Shown here: positions 16,926 to 25,600 of the stretch, piece after piece
Position numbering within the stretch: the first letter of the stretch is position 1
Layout of the letters: every line of letters starts with the position of its first letter
Assembly: GCA_902805935.1 (NCBI GenBank)
Contig: CADCUR010000055.1
Coordinates: 1-39,189, forward strand
Source: an uncultured Pyrinomonadaceae bacterium
Lineage (GTDB): Bacteria > Acidobacteriota > Blastocatellia > Pyrinomonadales > Pyrinomonadaceae
DNA: 39,189 nucleotides
Reading direction: 5' to 3'
Notes under the pieces: generated by a model
What the model was told of the DNA's origin: nothing
The model's input: the letters and a program-made list of their open reading frames with translations, nothing else
The model's database searches: none
Program-made: the position numbers and the translations under genes

Positions 16926-17197
16926 TTTCCGTTATCAAGTTTTTTCAATTCTTCCGTAAATTTTTCAATCTGCAATTGCGTGTTTTCAAGCTCGCGTTTA
17001 GATTCCAGATATTTTTCCCACTGGTTCGTGTTGGTCAAAGCCTTCGTCACGTCTTCGTCGAGCGCGTGCGCCATCAACGCCAGCAAATCGCTCAACGCTT
17101 CCTGATTTTTAAGCAGCGATTGAATAATTGTGTAAGCGAGTTTGGCGTTCGGCAAATCAATATCTAATTCGTTTTTATTCGTTTGGGCAGCATTCAT
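16922..17197 (-). CDS. Small coiled-coil hypothetical protein
   Basis: 91 aa, no recognised family. The N-terminal half is helical and hydrophobic-patterned (LAYTIIQSLLKNQEALSDLL). The C-terminal half is a heptad-like charged helix (KYLESKRELENTQLQIEKFT), predicted to form a coiled coil. It sits 3 bp after the Uma2-family gene and overlaps ypdA by 4 bp, so it belongs to the same operon. GGAG lies about 12 nt before ATG 17197. Composition resembles DUF-type oligomeric accessory proteins, but no function can be assigned. Confidence 0.75.
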   Translation of the reverse strand: MNAAQTNKNELDIDLPNAKLAYTIIQSLLKNQEALSDLLALMAHALDEDVTKALTNTNQWEKYLESKRELENTQLQIEKFTEELKKLDNGK

Positions 17198-17200
17198 TTC

Positions 17201-17851
17201 TTACCAAATCTCCGTCAAATCCAATTCAAAATCTTTGAGAACATCTTCGCCCGAAACCGTCTTCGGATTTTCCAAAACTTCAACCGTTTTATCTATGCGA
17301 TAAATGTGAACCCGTTTTTCATAAGGGTCAACAAGCCAACCTAACCTCACGCCGTTCTCGATATACTCCTCCATTTTACTTTTCAGATTTTTCAAGCGGT
17401 CGGACTTCGGGCGCAGTTCGATGACAAAATCCGGCGCAATCCGCGAAAAGCGTTCGGCGCGTTCAACCTCGGAAAGCGCGAAGTATCTTTCACACAGAAT
17501 CCAAGCCGCGTCGGGCATTCGTTTCGCGCCGTTCGGCAGAGTGAACTTTGCCGAGGAATCAAAGCAAACTCCGCTTTTATCTTTTTTCGCCCAAATGCCG
17601 AGTTGAATATCAATATCCCAATTTTTTCTGCTTGTTTCAGGAAAAGGCGGCGGCATAATTTCAAAATCTCCGTCCGAGTTTGTTTCAATCCGTAAATCTT
17701 CATTAGCGGCATCAATCTCGAAAAGTTCTTGGTCGGAAAATTTCCGTCCGTTTATCTTCACGACGAAAAAAAAAGGTTCGGGAAGCTCGACTTGAAATTC
17801 GCCCAGTGTAAAAGTTTGTTTCTCTTCGGCTAAGTCTATTACTGTTGACAT
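17201..17851 (-). CDS. Uma2-family (DUF820) putative endonuclease
   Basis: 216-aa protein of the Uma2 family, a PD-(D/E)xK nuclease fold often present in many copies in cyanobacteria and other bacteria. Seen: an N-terminal beta hairpin region (FSDQELFEIDAANEDLRIE, NSDGDFEIMPPPFPETSRKN), the conserved LPNGAKRMPDAAWI with the first acidic residue, then APDFVIELRPKSDRLKNLKSKMEEYIENGVRLGWLVDPYEK, which carries the E-x-x and lysine part and the family's signature GWLVDP. The true substrate of the family is unknown. It lies 11 bp after ygfZ in a tight operon. It is not obviously part of a toxin-antitoxin pair, since the next gene is a small coiled coil rather than a known antitoxin. Confidence 0.9.
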   Translation of the reverse strand: MSTVIDLAEEKQTFTLGEFQVELPEPFFFVVKINGRKFSDQELFEIDAANEDLRIETNSDGDFEIMPPPFPETSRKNWDIDIQLGIWAKKDKSGVCFDSSAKFTLPNGAKRMPDAAWILCERYFALSEVERAERFSRIAPDFVIELRPKSDRLKNLKSKMEEYIENGVRLGWLVDPYEKRVHIYRIDKTVEVLENPKTVSGEDVLKDFELDLTEIW

Positions 17852-17862
17852 AATCCGCTATT

Positions 17863-18762
17863 TTAACTTATTTGTTCGACAAACGGTAAATGCTTGACCG
17901 CCACCGTCGTTTCGCCGATTTTCAATCGCGTTCCTTCCGCCAGAAAGTCATAACGCACGAAAGCGAGCGCGATAAATCTTCCGAGAGTCGGCGAGAATGT
18001 GACTGAAGTTATGCGCCCCGCATTTTTGCCGTCGAGCGATTTCAGCTCGTCGCCCGGTTTCGCTTCCGCTTCCAAAATCAATCCGGTTAATTGTTTGGCG
18101 ATGTGTCCGCGAAAATGGATGCGGGCGATGATTTCCTGTCCGACGTAACAACCTTTGTTGTAACTGATTAAATTTTCGATGCCGAGTTCGGGAACGATTG
18201 TCGTTTCGTCGGCGTCAACGCCGTAAAGCGGCACGCCGTTTTCTATTCGCAGGACTTCATAAAGTTCATCGGAAATTACGACGGCGTTTTCGTTTTTCAA
18301 TGCGTTCGTAAAATCTTCCGCCGCGTCGTTCGGCACGAAAACGCTCGCGCCGAAATTACCGCGAAATTTGATAAAGTCGGGATTTGAAATCTGAGACTGC
18401 GAATTGAAGATTTCAAAATACCTGAAATTGTCCGATAAATCTTCGACGAAAAAATCGCCCGCGAAGGTAAAGCGAAACAAATTACGAAAAACCTTTTCGC
18501 GCGTGGCGGCTTCGGTTTCGAATAAAAGTTTATCGCCGCGCCGCAAAACGCCAACCGTCGCCAGCAGTCTGCCCTGCGCGTTCGGAAACGCGGCAAGCAT
18601 CTGCGCGCCGTCTTCGAGTTTCGCGGCGTCGTTCGTCATCAAACCGTTCAAAAACTGCGCGGCTTCCCTGCCCCAAACGGCGATCAGCCCGCGCGTCTGC
18701 TCGTAAAATCCGGCGCTGCCGGTGCGGATTAAGTTGTATTCGTCTATAAAATCTCGTTTCAT
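17863..18762 (-). CDS. ygfZ: Folate-binding YgfZ/GcvT-like protein
   Basis: 299-aa member of the YgfZ (CAF17/IBA57) family, which uses tetrahydrofolate and supports assembly or repair of Fe-S clusters in certain enzymes. The diagnostic motif KGCYVGQE is at 203-210, followed by IARIHFRGHIAKQLTGL. The N-terminal part matches the GcvT fold (GREAAQFLNGLMTNDAAKLE, AFPNAQGRLLATVGVLR). It overlaps the upstream ArsC/Spx-like gene by 4 bp (ATGA) and precedes the Uma2-family gene by 11 bp. Mrp and an IscA-type protein elsewhere in the window belong to the same general process. Confidence 0.93.
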   Translation of the reverse strand: MKRDFIDEYNLIRTGSAGFYEQTRGLIAVWGREAAQFLNGLMTNDAAKLEDGAQMLAAFPNAQGRLLATVGVLRRGDKLLFETEAATREKVFRNLFRFTFAGDFFVEDLSDNFRYFEIFNSQSQISNPDFIKFRGNFGASVFVPNDAAEDFTNALKNENAVVISDELYEVLRIENGVPLYGVDADETTIVPELGIENLISYNKGCYVGQEIIARIHFRGHIAKQLTGLILEAEAKPGDELKSLDGKNAGRITSVTFSPTLGRFIALAFVRYDFLAEGTRLKIGETTVAVKHLPFVEQIS

Positions 18763-19115
18763 CTACTCCTCAAAAGCGCGTCGTATTCTTTTTCGAAAAA
18801 TCCGGCGATGGCTCGGTCGCCGATCACCAAAATCGGACGCTTCAGAAAAGTATATTCGTTCGTCATTAAATCGACCATCTCGTCGTCGGAAAGCGTTTTG
18901 TCTTTTAATCCGAGTTCGCGGTATTTGACCGAACGCCGCGAGAAAAGATTTTCTGCGCCGCCGATCAGCGCCGCCAGCCGCTCGATTTCCGATCGGTCGA
19001 GCGGTTCTCGCTTGATGTCCCGAAAGTTCGTCGGCGCGACGCGGTGATAATCGAGCCGCCGCTTCGCCTTTTGACAGGTCGTGCATTCGGGCAGCCAATA
19101 AAAACTTGTTTCCAT
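18759..19115 (-). CDS. ArsC/Spx-family thioredoxin-fold protein
   Basis: 118 aa from ATG 19115, selected over the ORF-track start (19178) because the family begins at this point. Thioredoxin-fold start with a CxxC pair C11/C14 (LPECTTCQKAKR), the family stretch SEIERLAALIGGAENLFSRR and the C-terminal FLKRPILVIGDRAIAGF typical of YffB/ArsC/Spx proteins. It could act as a glutaredoxin-like arsenate reductase or as an Spx-like regulator; sequence alone does not settle it. No ars genes are nearby, which weakens the arsenate role. It is the first gene of the ygfZ operon and overlaps it by 4 bp. Confidence 0.85.
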   Translation of the reverse strand: METSFYWLPECTTCQKAKRRLDYHRVAPTNFRDIKREPLDRSEIERLAALIGGAENLFSRRSVKYRELGLKDKTLSDDEMVDLMTNEYTFLKRPILVIGDRAIAGFFEKEYDALLRSR

Positions 19116-19408
19116 AACTCGTGTAAAATTTTCGGCTTCCGGCGTCCGCCTTCGATACTGCGCCCGGCACGAAATCAATACAAAAATTTATTTTCATCTT
19201 ATCATAAAATGCCCGAACGAATTTTCAGGCTACCGCCGCAAAAAATTTAATTCAGCAAATATAAGGGCTGTGTAATTTCACTGCCTCGGCGAGTTGTTTT
19301 TTCTCGTTTTTGGAACACGATTTGCACCTGCTCGAATTTGAATGTAACAATCCGAAAACTCCCATAATGTTTAAACGCATTTATTGTTTTTGGAATAGGA
19401 GACCGGTT

Positions 19409-19858
19409 ATGGAAACGAATCAGAACGCAGCGGCGACGACCGCCGAGAAGTTTTCGGCGGAAATCGAAACGGTCAATGAAACGCTCGTCATTCCGGTTAT
19501 CGAGGAAGAAGCGTTTCTCGATAAACGAGTTGTTGAGACGGGCAAGGTGCGCATTTCCAAACGCGTCAGCGAACGCGAGGAATTGATTGACGAACCGCTT
19601 TTCCGCGAAGAAGTGACAATCGAGCGGGTCGCTGTCAACCAGTATGTTGACCAGCCGCCGCAAGTAAGGCACGAAGGCGACGTAATGATTATTCCCGTCG
19701 TGCAGGAGCAGCTTGTTATGCAGAAACGGCTCGTGCTGGTTGAAGAATTGCGCGTCAGAAAACAAATTGTCGAAACTCATCAACCGCAAAGCGTAACTTT
19801 ACGCCGCGAGGAAATTGATATCAAAAGAATTGCCGGGACGGAAAATTCCGGCGGTTAA
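19409..19858 (+). CDS. DUF2382 (YsnF/AvaK-type) stress protein, short form
   Basis: 149-aa protein from ATG 19409, with AGGAG 7 nt upstream. It is almost entirely a DUF2382 domain: two internal halves each begin with a beta strand ending in IP(V)(I/V)(E/Q)E (LVIPVIEEEAFLDKRVV and VMIIPVVQEQLVMQKRLV) and continue with long charged segments (VRISKRVSEREELIDE, LRVRKQIVETHQPQ). The duplication is visible by eye. The family is acidic and charged, often stress induced (oxidative, desiccation, radiation), with no known activity. It is followed 82 bp later by a second DUF2382 gene on the same strand. Confidence 0.88.
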   Translation: METNQNAAATTAEKFSAEIETVNETLVIPVIEEEAFLDKRVVETGKVRISKRVSEREELIDEPLFREEVTIERVAVNQYVDQPPQVRHEGDVMIIPVVQEQLVMQKRLVLVEELRVRKQIVETHQPQSVTLRREEIDIKRIAGTENSGG

Positions 19859-19940
19859 ATTTAAGGGGCGGTTGCCGGACTTATAATTCGGCGATATTTG
19901 AAAGAACAAGGGAAACTTTAAGAAAAGGAGATTATTTATT

Positions 19941-20825
19941 ATGACACATACAGTAGTAGGTTTATTCGATAGCAAAACGGAAGCGCAGGCGGCGATGCGC
20001 GATTTAATGGCGGCGGGTTTCGCTGAAGAACATATTGATTTTTCAAACAGACGCTATGACGAAACGACGAGCGGCGCGGCGACAAGCAATACGACGACCG
20101 GCACGACCGGCGGCATAAGCGGTTTTTTTAATTCGCTATTCGGCGACGATTCAACCGAAGCGAGAAATTATACGAGCGTGGCGAGCGATGCGGAAGCGAT
20201 TTTAACGGTTCAAACCGATTCGGACGAGCGCGCCCGTCAAATCGCCGACATTCTCGACCGTAACGGCGCGGTTGATGTTGACGAACGCGCGGCTCAGTAT
20301 CAAGGAAATTACGCGCAAAGCGGCAGCACGACAACGGAAAACAGAACCACCCAGACCGGCGATATGACGCAAAACAGAACCGCCCAGACCGGTGACATGA
20401 CGCAAAACCGCACGGCGGCGACCGGCGATACGACGATTCCGATTATCGAAGAAGATTTGCAAGTCGGCAAGCGCCAAGTACAGGGCGGCGGCGTGCGTGT
20501 CCACAGCCGAGTGATTGAAAAACCGGTCGAAGAAACCGTGCGTCTGCGCGAAGAACATGTCGTCGTCAATCGTCATCCGGTTGACCGCGCTGTTACCGAT
20601 GCCGATATGGCGAGCTTTAAAGAGGGCGACATCGAGATCACTGAACGCTCCGAGCAAGCCGTCGTCTCGAAACAAGCCCGCGTCGTCGAAGAAGTTGAAA
20701 TCGGCAAACAGGTCAGCGAACGCGAACAAGTTGTAACCGATACAGTGCGGCGCACAGACGTTGATGTCGAGGAAATCGGGACTGATGTAACGACCGATGC
20801 CAACAGTAGAAGAGCGAACAGTTAA
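19941..20825 (+). CDS. General-stress 17M-like plus DUF2382 protein, long form
   Basis: 294 aa. AAGGAG lies about 9 nt before the ATG. Residues 1-115 match the YsnF-type N-terminal GsiB/17M-like domain (HTVVGLFDSKTEAQAAMRDL, ILTVQTDSDERARQIADILD). Residues 125-165 form a low-complexity linker of three 11-residue repeats (NRTTQTGDMTQ and two variants). Residues 165-285 are a DUF2382 domain (TIPIIEEDLQVGKRQV, VHSRVIEKPVEETVRLREEH, EVEIGKQVSEREQVV). The two-domain form is common in Acidobacteriota, Deinococcus and cyanobacteria and is thought to protect under stress. It is terminated by a strong hairpin at 20843. Confidence 0.92.
   Translation: MTHTVVGLFDSKTEAQAAMRDLMAAGFAEEHIDFSNRRYDETTSGAATSNTTTGTTGGISGFFNSLFGDDSTEARNYTSVASDAEAILTVQTDSDERARQIADILDRNGAVDVDERAAQYQGNYAQSGSTTTENRTTQTGDMTQNRTAQTGDMTQNRTAATGDTTIPIIEEDLQVGKRQVQGGGVRVHSRVIEKPVEETVRLREEHVVVNRHPVDRAVTDADMASFKEGDIEITERSEQAVVSKQARVVEEVEIGKQVSEREQVVTDTVRRTDVDVEEIGTDVTTDANSRRANS
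20340..20435. repeat. 33-bp tandem repeat in the long DUF2382 gene
   Basis: Two full 33-bp units and one partial, encoding NRTTQTGDMTQ, NRTAQTGDMTQ and NRTAATGDTT. In-frame repeat, likely variable in copy number between strains. Confidence 0.8.
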
Positions 20826-20842
20826 TTAATTGAGAAACGAGT

Positions 20843-20881
20843 AAAAAAGCGCAGCGTGTTAGATAAACGCTGCGCTTTTTT
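20843..20881. terminator. Strong bidirectional intrinsic terminator
   Basis: Perfect 15-bp stem AAAAAAGCGCAGCGT/ACGCTGCGCTTTTTT with a 9-nt loop. U-tracts on both strands end the DUF2382 transcript and the convergent small gene. Confidence 0.93.
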
Positions 20882-20899
20882 ATTAACTCAACAAAATTT

Positions 20900-21385
20900 T
20901 CAAGGCGCATCGTATCGGCAAATGATTCCTTTGCTTGAAACTTTCTCGAATCGTTCCTTTTTTACATCTGCGCGCCAAGCGTTAACTATTTTATAAGTCT
21001 TCGTCTTCGGCAGAAATTCAGCCTGCATGATTAAATCGAGGTTTTCTCTGCCGTTCTGCCGGCATCCCGAACTGTGCGAAAACAAAAATTCCTGATTGCT
21101 TTTCGGTTTGGAGAAAATCAAAACGTCTTTGACCTTCCAACTCGGAATGCCCTTCGGATCGCGCGCGGTGATTTTCTCAAGCCACAGCATAAATTTTCCG
21201 TCTTTGGAAAAACGCGACACGCCGTAGTTTTCATCCGAGAGCAATCCGCCGCCCAAATCCTTCGCGCCGTTCGGCAAAGTCGTGCTGTAAATCACGCCCT
21301 TATGTTCGTAGCCGATGTATTTTTTAGCTTGCGAAACGGCAGCCGTCGGCAGTGTGATGAACAAAAGCAAGAGAAATAATTTCAT
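20900..21385 (-). CDS. Small exported hypothetical protein
   Basis: 161 aa from ATG 21385, where a signal peptide begins (KLFLLLLFITLPTAAVSQA, cleavage probably after SQA). The ORF track starts 23 codons earlier without a signal sequence. The mature part (KYIGYEHKGVIYSTTLPNGAKDLGGGLLSD) looks like a small beta-rich domain with two late cysteines (SSGCRQNG and GIICRYDAP) that could form a disulfide. No family recognised. It is convergent with the DUF2382 genes and divergent from mrp. Confidence 0.72.
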   Translation of the reverse strand: MKLFLLLLFITLPTAAVSQAKKYIGYEHKGVIYSTTLPNGAKDLGGGLLSDENYGVSRFSKDGKFMLWLEKITARDPKGIPSWKVKDVLIFSKPKSNQEFLFSHSSGCRQNGRENLDLIMQAEFLPKTKTYKIVNAWRADVKKERFEKVSSKGIICRYDAP

Positions 21386-21517
21386 TTTCGTTGACCCGCT
21401 TCCCTGTATGCTCGGTCGCCGATTTTGCCGTTTATGCGGCTTAATCGAAATCAAACTTAAATTGTGCTAGATTCATAAATATAACGGCAAATTTCAAACG
21501 TGTAAACTTAAATTTTT

Positions 21518-22606
21518 ATGAACCAATTATCAGAACAAAATATCTTAACGGCTCTTAGCCGAATCATTGACCCGGATTTAAAAAAGGACATCGTCACGCT
21601 CGGCTTCGTCAATGATTTGGCGATAAGCGGCGGCGACGTTTCGTTTCGCATCGTCTTGACGACTCCGGCGTGTCCGGTCAAAGAAGCGTTCGAGGAAGAA
21701 GCCCGGCGGCTGGTCGGCGCAATCGAAGGCGTTGAAACGGTTCGCGTCACAATGGACGCGGTCGTTCCGCAAGGACGCGGCGTGGCGAACAACGTCGCGC
21801 TGCCCGGCGTGAAAAACATCATCGCGGTTTCATCGGGCAAAGGCGGCGTCGGCAAATCAACCGTCGCCGTCAATCTCGCGGTTTCGCTCGCGCTCGACGG
21901 CGCAAAGGTCGGCTTGATGGACGCGGACGTTTACGGTCCGAACGTACCTCTGATGCTCGGCATCGGAAATATTCAGCCGGAGGTAACAAGCCGTAATCAA
22001 CTCATCCCGCTCGAAGCGCACGGCGTGAAAATAATTTCGATGGCGGTTCTCGTTCCGCCCGACAAGCCGATGATTCTGCGCGGACCGATGCTGCACGGCG
22101 TCGTCAGGCAATTTTTAACCGACGTTGATTGGGGCGAACTCGATTATCTAATCGTTGATATGCCGCCGGGAACCGGCGACGTTCAATTATCTTTAGCACA
22201 ACTCGTTCCGGTGCAGGGCGCGGTTTTGGTGACGACCCCGCAAGCGGTTTCGCTCTCGGACGTGCGGCGCGCTTTAAAGATGTTCGAGCAAGTTTCGATT
22301 CCGGTACTCGGCGTGATCGAAAATATGTCATATTTCGTGCCGCCCGATATGCCGGATAAACGCTATGATATTTTCGGCGCCGGCGGCGGACAGCAATTGG
22401 CGAACGAATATAACATCAGGCTGCTCGGCGAAGTTCCGCTCGGTATGGAAGTGCGCGCAGGCGGCGACGCGGGCGTTCCGGTCGTGGTAGCGAATCCCGA
22501 ATCGCCGCAAGCCAAAGCGTTTCGCACGGTGGCGGAAGAAGTCGCCCGGCAGATTTCGATCGAAGCGATGAAGCCGGAACTCGTCATTATGTCGCGGGCG
22601 AGATAA
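21518..22606 (+). CDS. mrp: Mrp/ApbC-family Fe-S cluster carrier ATPase
   Basis: 362-aa P-loop NTPase. The N-terminal DUF59/MIP18 domain (about 5-82) has IIDPDLKKDIVTLGFVNDL and the conserved cysteine C52 in TTPACPV. The ATPase domain has the deviant Walker A GKGGVGKS (107-114), LMDADVYGPNVPLMLG and DYLIVDMPPGTGDVQLSL. In classical ApbC/Nbp35 the loop before DIFG carries CxxC; here it reads ENMSYFVPPDMPDKRYDIFG and has no cysteine, as in some cyanobacterial-type Mrp proteins. Cluster binding may then rest on C52 or on partner proteins. It is followed by a hairpin terminator. The Shine-Dalgarno is weak. Confidence 0.95.
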   Translation: MNQLSEQNILTALSRIIDPDLKKDIVTLGFVNDLAISGGDVSFRIVLTTPACPVKEAFEEEARRLVGAIEGVETVRVTMDAVVPQGRGVANNVALPGVKNIIAVSSGKGGVGKSTVAVNLAVSLALDGAKVGLMDADVYGPNVPLMLGIGNIQPEVTSRNQLIPLEAHGVKIISMAVLVPPDKPMILRGPMLHGVVRQFLTDVDWGELDYLIVDMPPGTGDVQLSLAQLVPVQGAVLVTTPQAVSLSDVRRALKMFEQVSIPVLGVIENMSYFVPPDMPDKRYDIFGAGGGQQLANEYNIRLLGEVPLGMEVRAGGDAGVPVVVANPESPQAKAFRTVAEEVARQISIEAMKPELVIMSRAR

Positions 22607-22615
22607 GCTGATATA

Positions 22616-22686
22616 AAAATTTAACAGGATAGATAAGCAAGATTGGGAAAAGTATTGATACTTTTTCCCAATCTTGTTAAATTTTT
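22616..22686. terminator. Bidirectional terminator between mrp and the 1192-aa gene
   Basis: Left arm CAAGATTGGGAAAAGTAT (22638-22655) pairs with 22658-22676 with a single bulged A and a 2-nt loop. An outer pair AAAAATTTAAC/GTTAAATTTTT gives U-tracts in both directions. Confidence 0.9.
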
Positions 22687-22694
22687 ACACCAGA

Positions 22695-25600
22695 CTATTG
22701 TCTATTGAAAGCCGCCGGAACTGCCCGATCATCAGCCAAGCCCCATTGCACGGTTCTGAAAGTTTCGCTGCCGAGCAGCAGAATATACCACGCGCCCGCG
22801 CGGAAAACCCCAATGTCCGTGCGACCGTCTCCGTTGTAATCGGCGGCGACGGGAACGTCGCCCGCCTGTCCAAACTGCCGCGCTTCAAAACCGCTGCCGT
22901 TTGCAGCGGCGAGATACCACGTTCCGGTTGACGGTCGGAAAACGGCGTAGTTGTCGCGCCCGTCGCCGTCGTAATCGCCCGCCGCGGCGATGTCGCCGAT
23001 TGTGCCGAAAGCCCGACTGCTGACCGAGTTGCTGCCGCTTTGCAGAACGAACCAGCCGCTGCTCGCTCCGGCGCGATACACGGCAAAGTCGGTTCGTCCG
23101 TCGCCGTCGTAATCGGCGGGAACGGGCTGGTCGGCTGCTGCGCCGAACGTCACTGCCTGCGACGTATTGCTGCCGCTGCGGAGAACATACCAGTTGCCTT
23201 CAGCAGCGCGGTAAACGGCGACATCGGCTTTGCCGTCGCCGTCGTAATCACCCGGCGTTGGAATGTCCGTTCCCAAACCCCAGCCGACCGACCGCACAGT
23301 GTTCGACTGGCTCTGCAAAATATACCAAACGCCGTCGCGGAACACGGCGTAATCCGCTTTACGGTCGCCGTCGTAATCGGCAGGCACTAATCGGTCGGCG
23401 GCAACGCCGAACTGTGCCGCCGACAGCGAATTATTCTGGCTGTTTTGGATATACCAAGTGCCGTTCGCCGGACGATAGATTGAAACATCGGCTTTGCCAT
23501 CGCCGTCAAAATCAAAGCCTCTGGCTGAACTTCCCGCTTGGTTGACAGTTAAAGTTCTAGCGCCAATCGTGATTGTGCCGCTTCGCAAAGTTCCGCTCGG
23601 ATTCGGCGCGACGGTAAAATTGACCGCGCCGTCGCCCGTCTGAGTCGGACTCGTTATTTGAATCCACGGCACACTGCTCGTCGCCAAATACGCGCAACTC
23701 GCGCCGGCAGTTACCGCCACGTTTCTCGCGCCGCCCGAAGCCGTGACGTTTTGTACCGTGCTACCCAACGCGAACGGACAGCCCGACGGTTGCTGAATCA
23801 GAAAAGTCTGCGAAAAGACACCGTTCGAGACGACAATCGAAGCGGTGCGTCCGGCGTTCATGTTCGGAGCGACCGTATAATTGACCGTTCCCAAACCTTC
23901 GCCGCTCGCATTTGATGTGATGCCGACGAAATTCGAGTTCGTCGAAGCCGTCCAAGGGCAACCTGTCGGCATATTGACCGTGAAATTGCCGTTGCCGCCG
24001 GTAATCGGAAAGCCCTGACTGGTCGGCGTAAGTGAGAACGTGCAAGCCGACGCGGAGGCAGTTAAAGTCAAACTCCAACTTGCCACCACGCCAGCGTTTT
24101 CGCCGTTGTCGTCCACGATAAATAATTTCCACACGCCGTTGGCGGGCGAGCCGTAAAATGCGTTCAAAGTCGTTCCCGTCACCGCGCCTTGCGGAGCAGG
24201 CGCGGGAAAGGCGTCGCCCGTTTCAAAGTCGGTCGGCTTATATGTGCCGGACGCGAGCGGCGCATTGTCGGGCAGTGAAGCGGTCGCCGCGTCGTCGAAA
24301 GTTAAACTCACGCCGCCGACTTCGGTCGTGCCGCCAACATCCGACATCAAAAGTATTCGCCTGCCGTTCGGCGCGACAAGCATTATATCCACGTCGTCCG
24401 GCGAGTTGTGGCTGAAGTTCGGGATATTGACGACGGCTTTCGTAACCGAACCTTCCAAGCCGCTGATAATCGTGTTCGACGGATACGGGTCGGAGATGCC
24501 GACTGACGGAATGGCGATGGCGTCCGTCGAAGTTTGGAGAATAATGCTCCAGCCGCCCGAAACGCTGCCGACGTTTTCGCCGTTGTCGTCAACCAAAAAT
24601 AATTTCCACGCGCCGTTCGGCTGGCTGCCGCCGAAGGCGGAAAGCCGATTGCCGCTCAAATCGCCGCCAGGCGCGGGCGCGGGAAATGCATCGCCCGGCT
24701 CGAAATCGGTCGGCTTGAAATTTCCTGACGAGAGCGGCGCGTTGTCGGGCAAGGCGGCGGTCGCCGCGTCGTCAAAAGAGATACTCAGATTGCTGACCGG
24801 ATTCGCGCCGCCGACATCCGACATCAAAACGATTTTCCGATTGTTCGGCGCGACGAGCATCAAATCAACGTCGTCGGGCGACGAATGGCTGAAGTTCGTC
24901 AAATTAACCTGCACGCCCGTCACCAAGCCGGTGTGATTGATAATCTCAATTTGCGACGGATACGGATCGGCAATACCCGAAGACGGAATCGAAATCGCGC
25001 TGCTGTTCTCGCCGGAAATAGCGTTTGTTACCCGCACCGAATCAATTCGCCAGCCGACATCGCCGACGACGTTATCCGTGCCTCTCAGCCATCGGAATTG
25101 AATGCTCTGCCGATGGGCGACAGGCGGTATATTAATTTCGGTCGTAACGTATCCGTTTGAATTATTTGTCCACGCCTGACGACCGGGAAGCGGGTTGCCG
25201 AAACCCGTGTTGAGCGTGCCGTTGTAACCGCCGGAAACAAAACTGCCGCCCGCCGTGATAATATCCTGAAAATTTCCGCTGTTGATTTTTATCTCCAAAA
25301 CGCCGCCGTCAAAATTATTTTCCATATCGTAGTGATGACGAAAAATTACTTTCGGCGAATTGCCGCCGATTCTGATGACTGGAGAAACGAGTTCGGCGGT
25401 GCTGACCGATGGCGGGTTGTTCGTGAAAACAGCGTTCGGCGGCGTGTCGGGCGTGAGCGTTGCTGTCACAAACGGCGTCGCGCCCGTTCCGGTGATTGCC
25501 GTCGTCCAATTCATCGGAAGCGCGGGCGCGGTTACGTTGTCGAAGTTTTCCGTATAGGCGGCAATCTGCGAGGCGACACTATTGTCCGCTACTTGGATAT

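Noticed and set aside
17201-17851. Toxin-antitoxin pair formed by the Uma2-family gene and the 91-aa gene
   Set aside because: Neither protein resembles a known toxin or antitoxin, and the order and operon context fit a redox cluster. Kept only as an open question in the findings.
20202-20729. 175-aa minus-strand ORF opposite the long DUF2382 gene
   Set aside because: Low-complexity mirror of the repeat-rich gene; no Shine-Dalgarno and no family.
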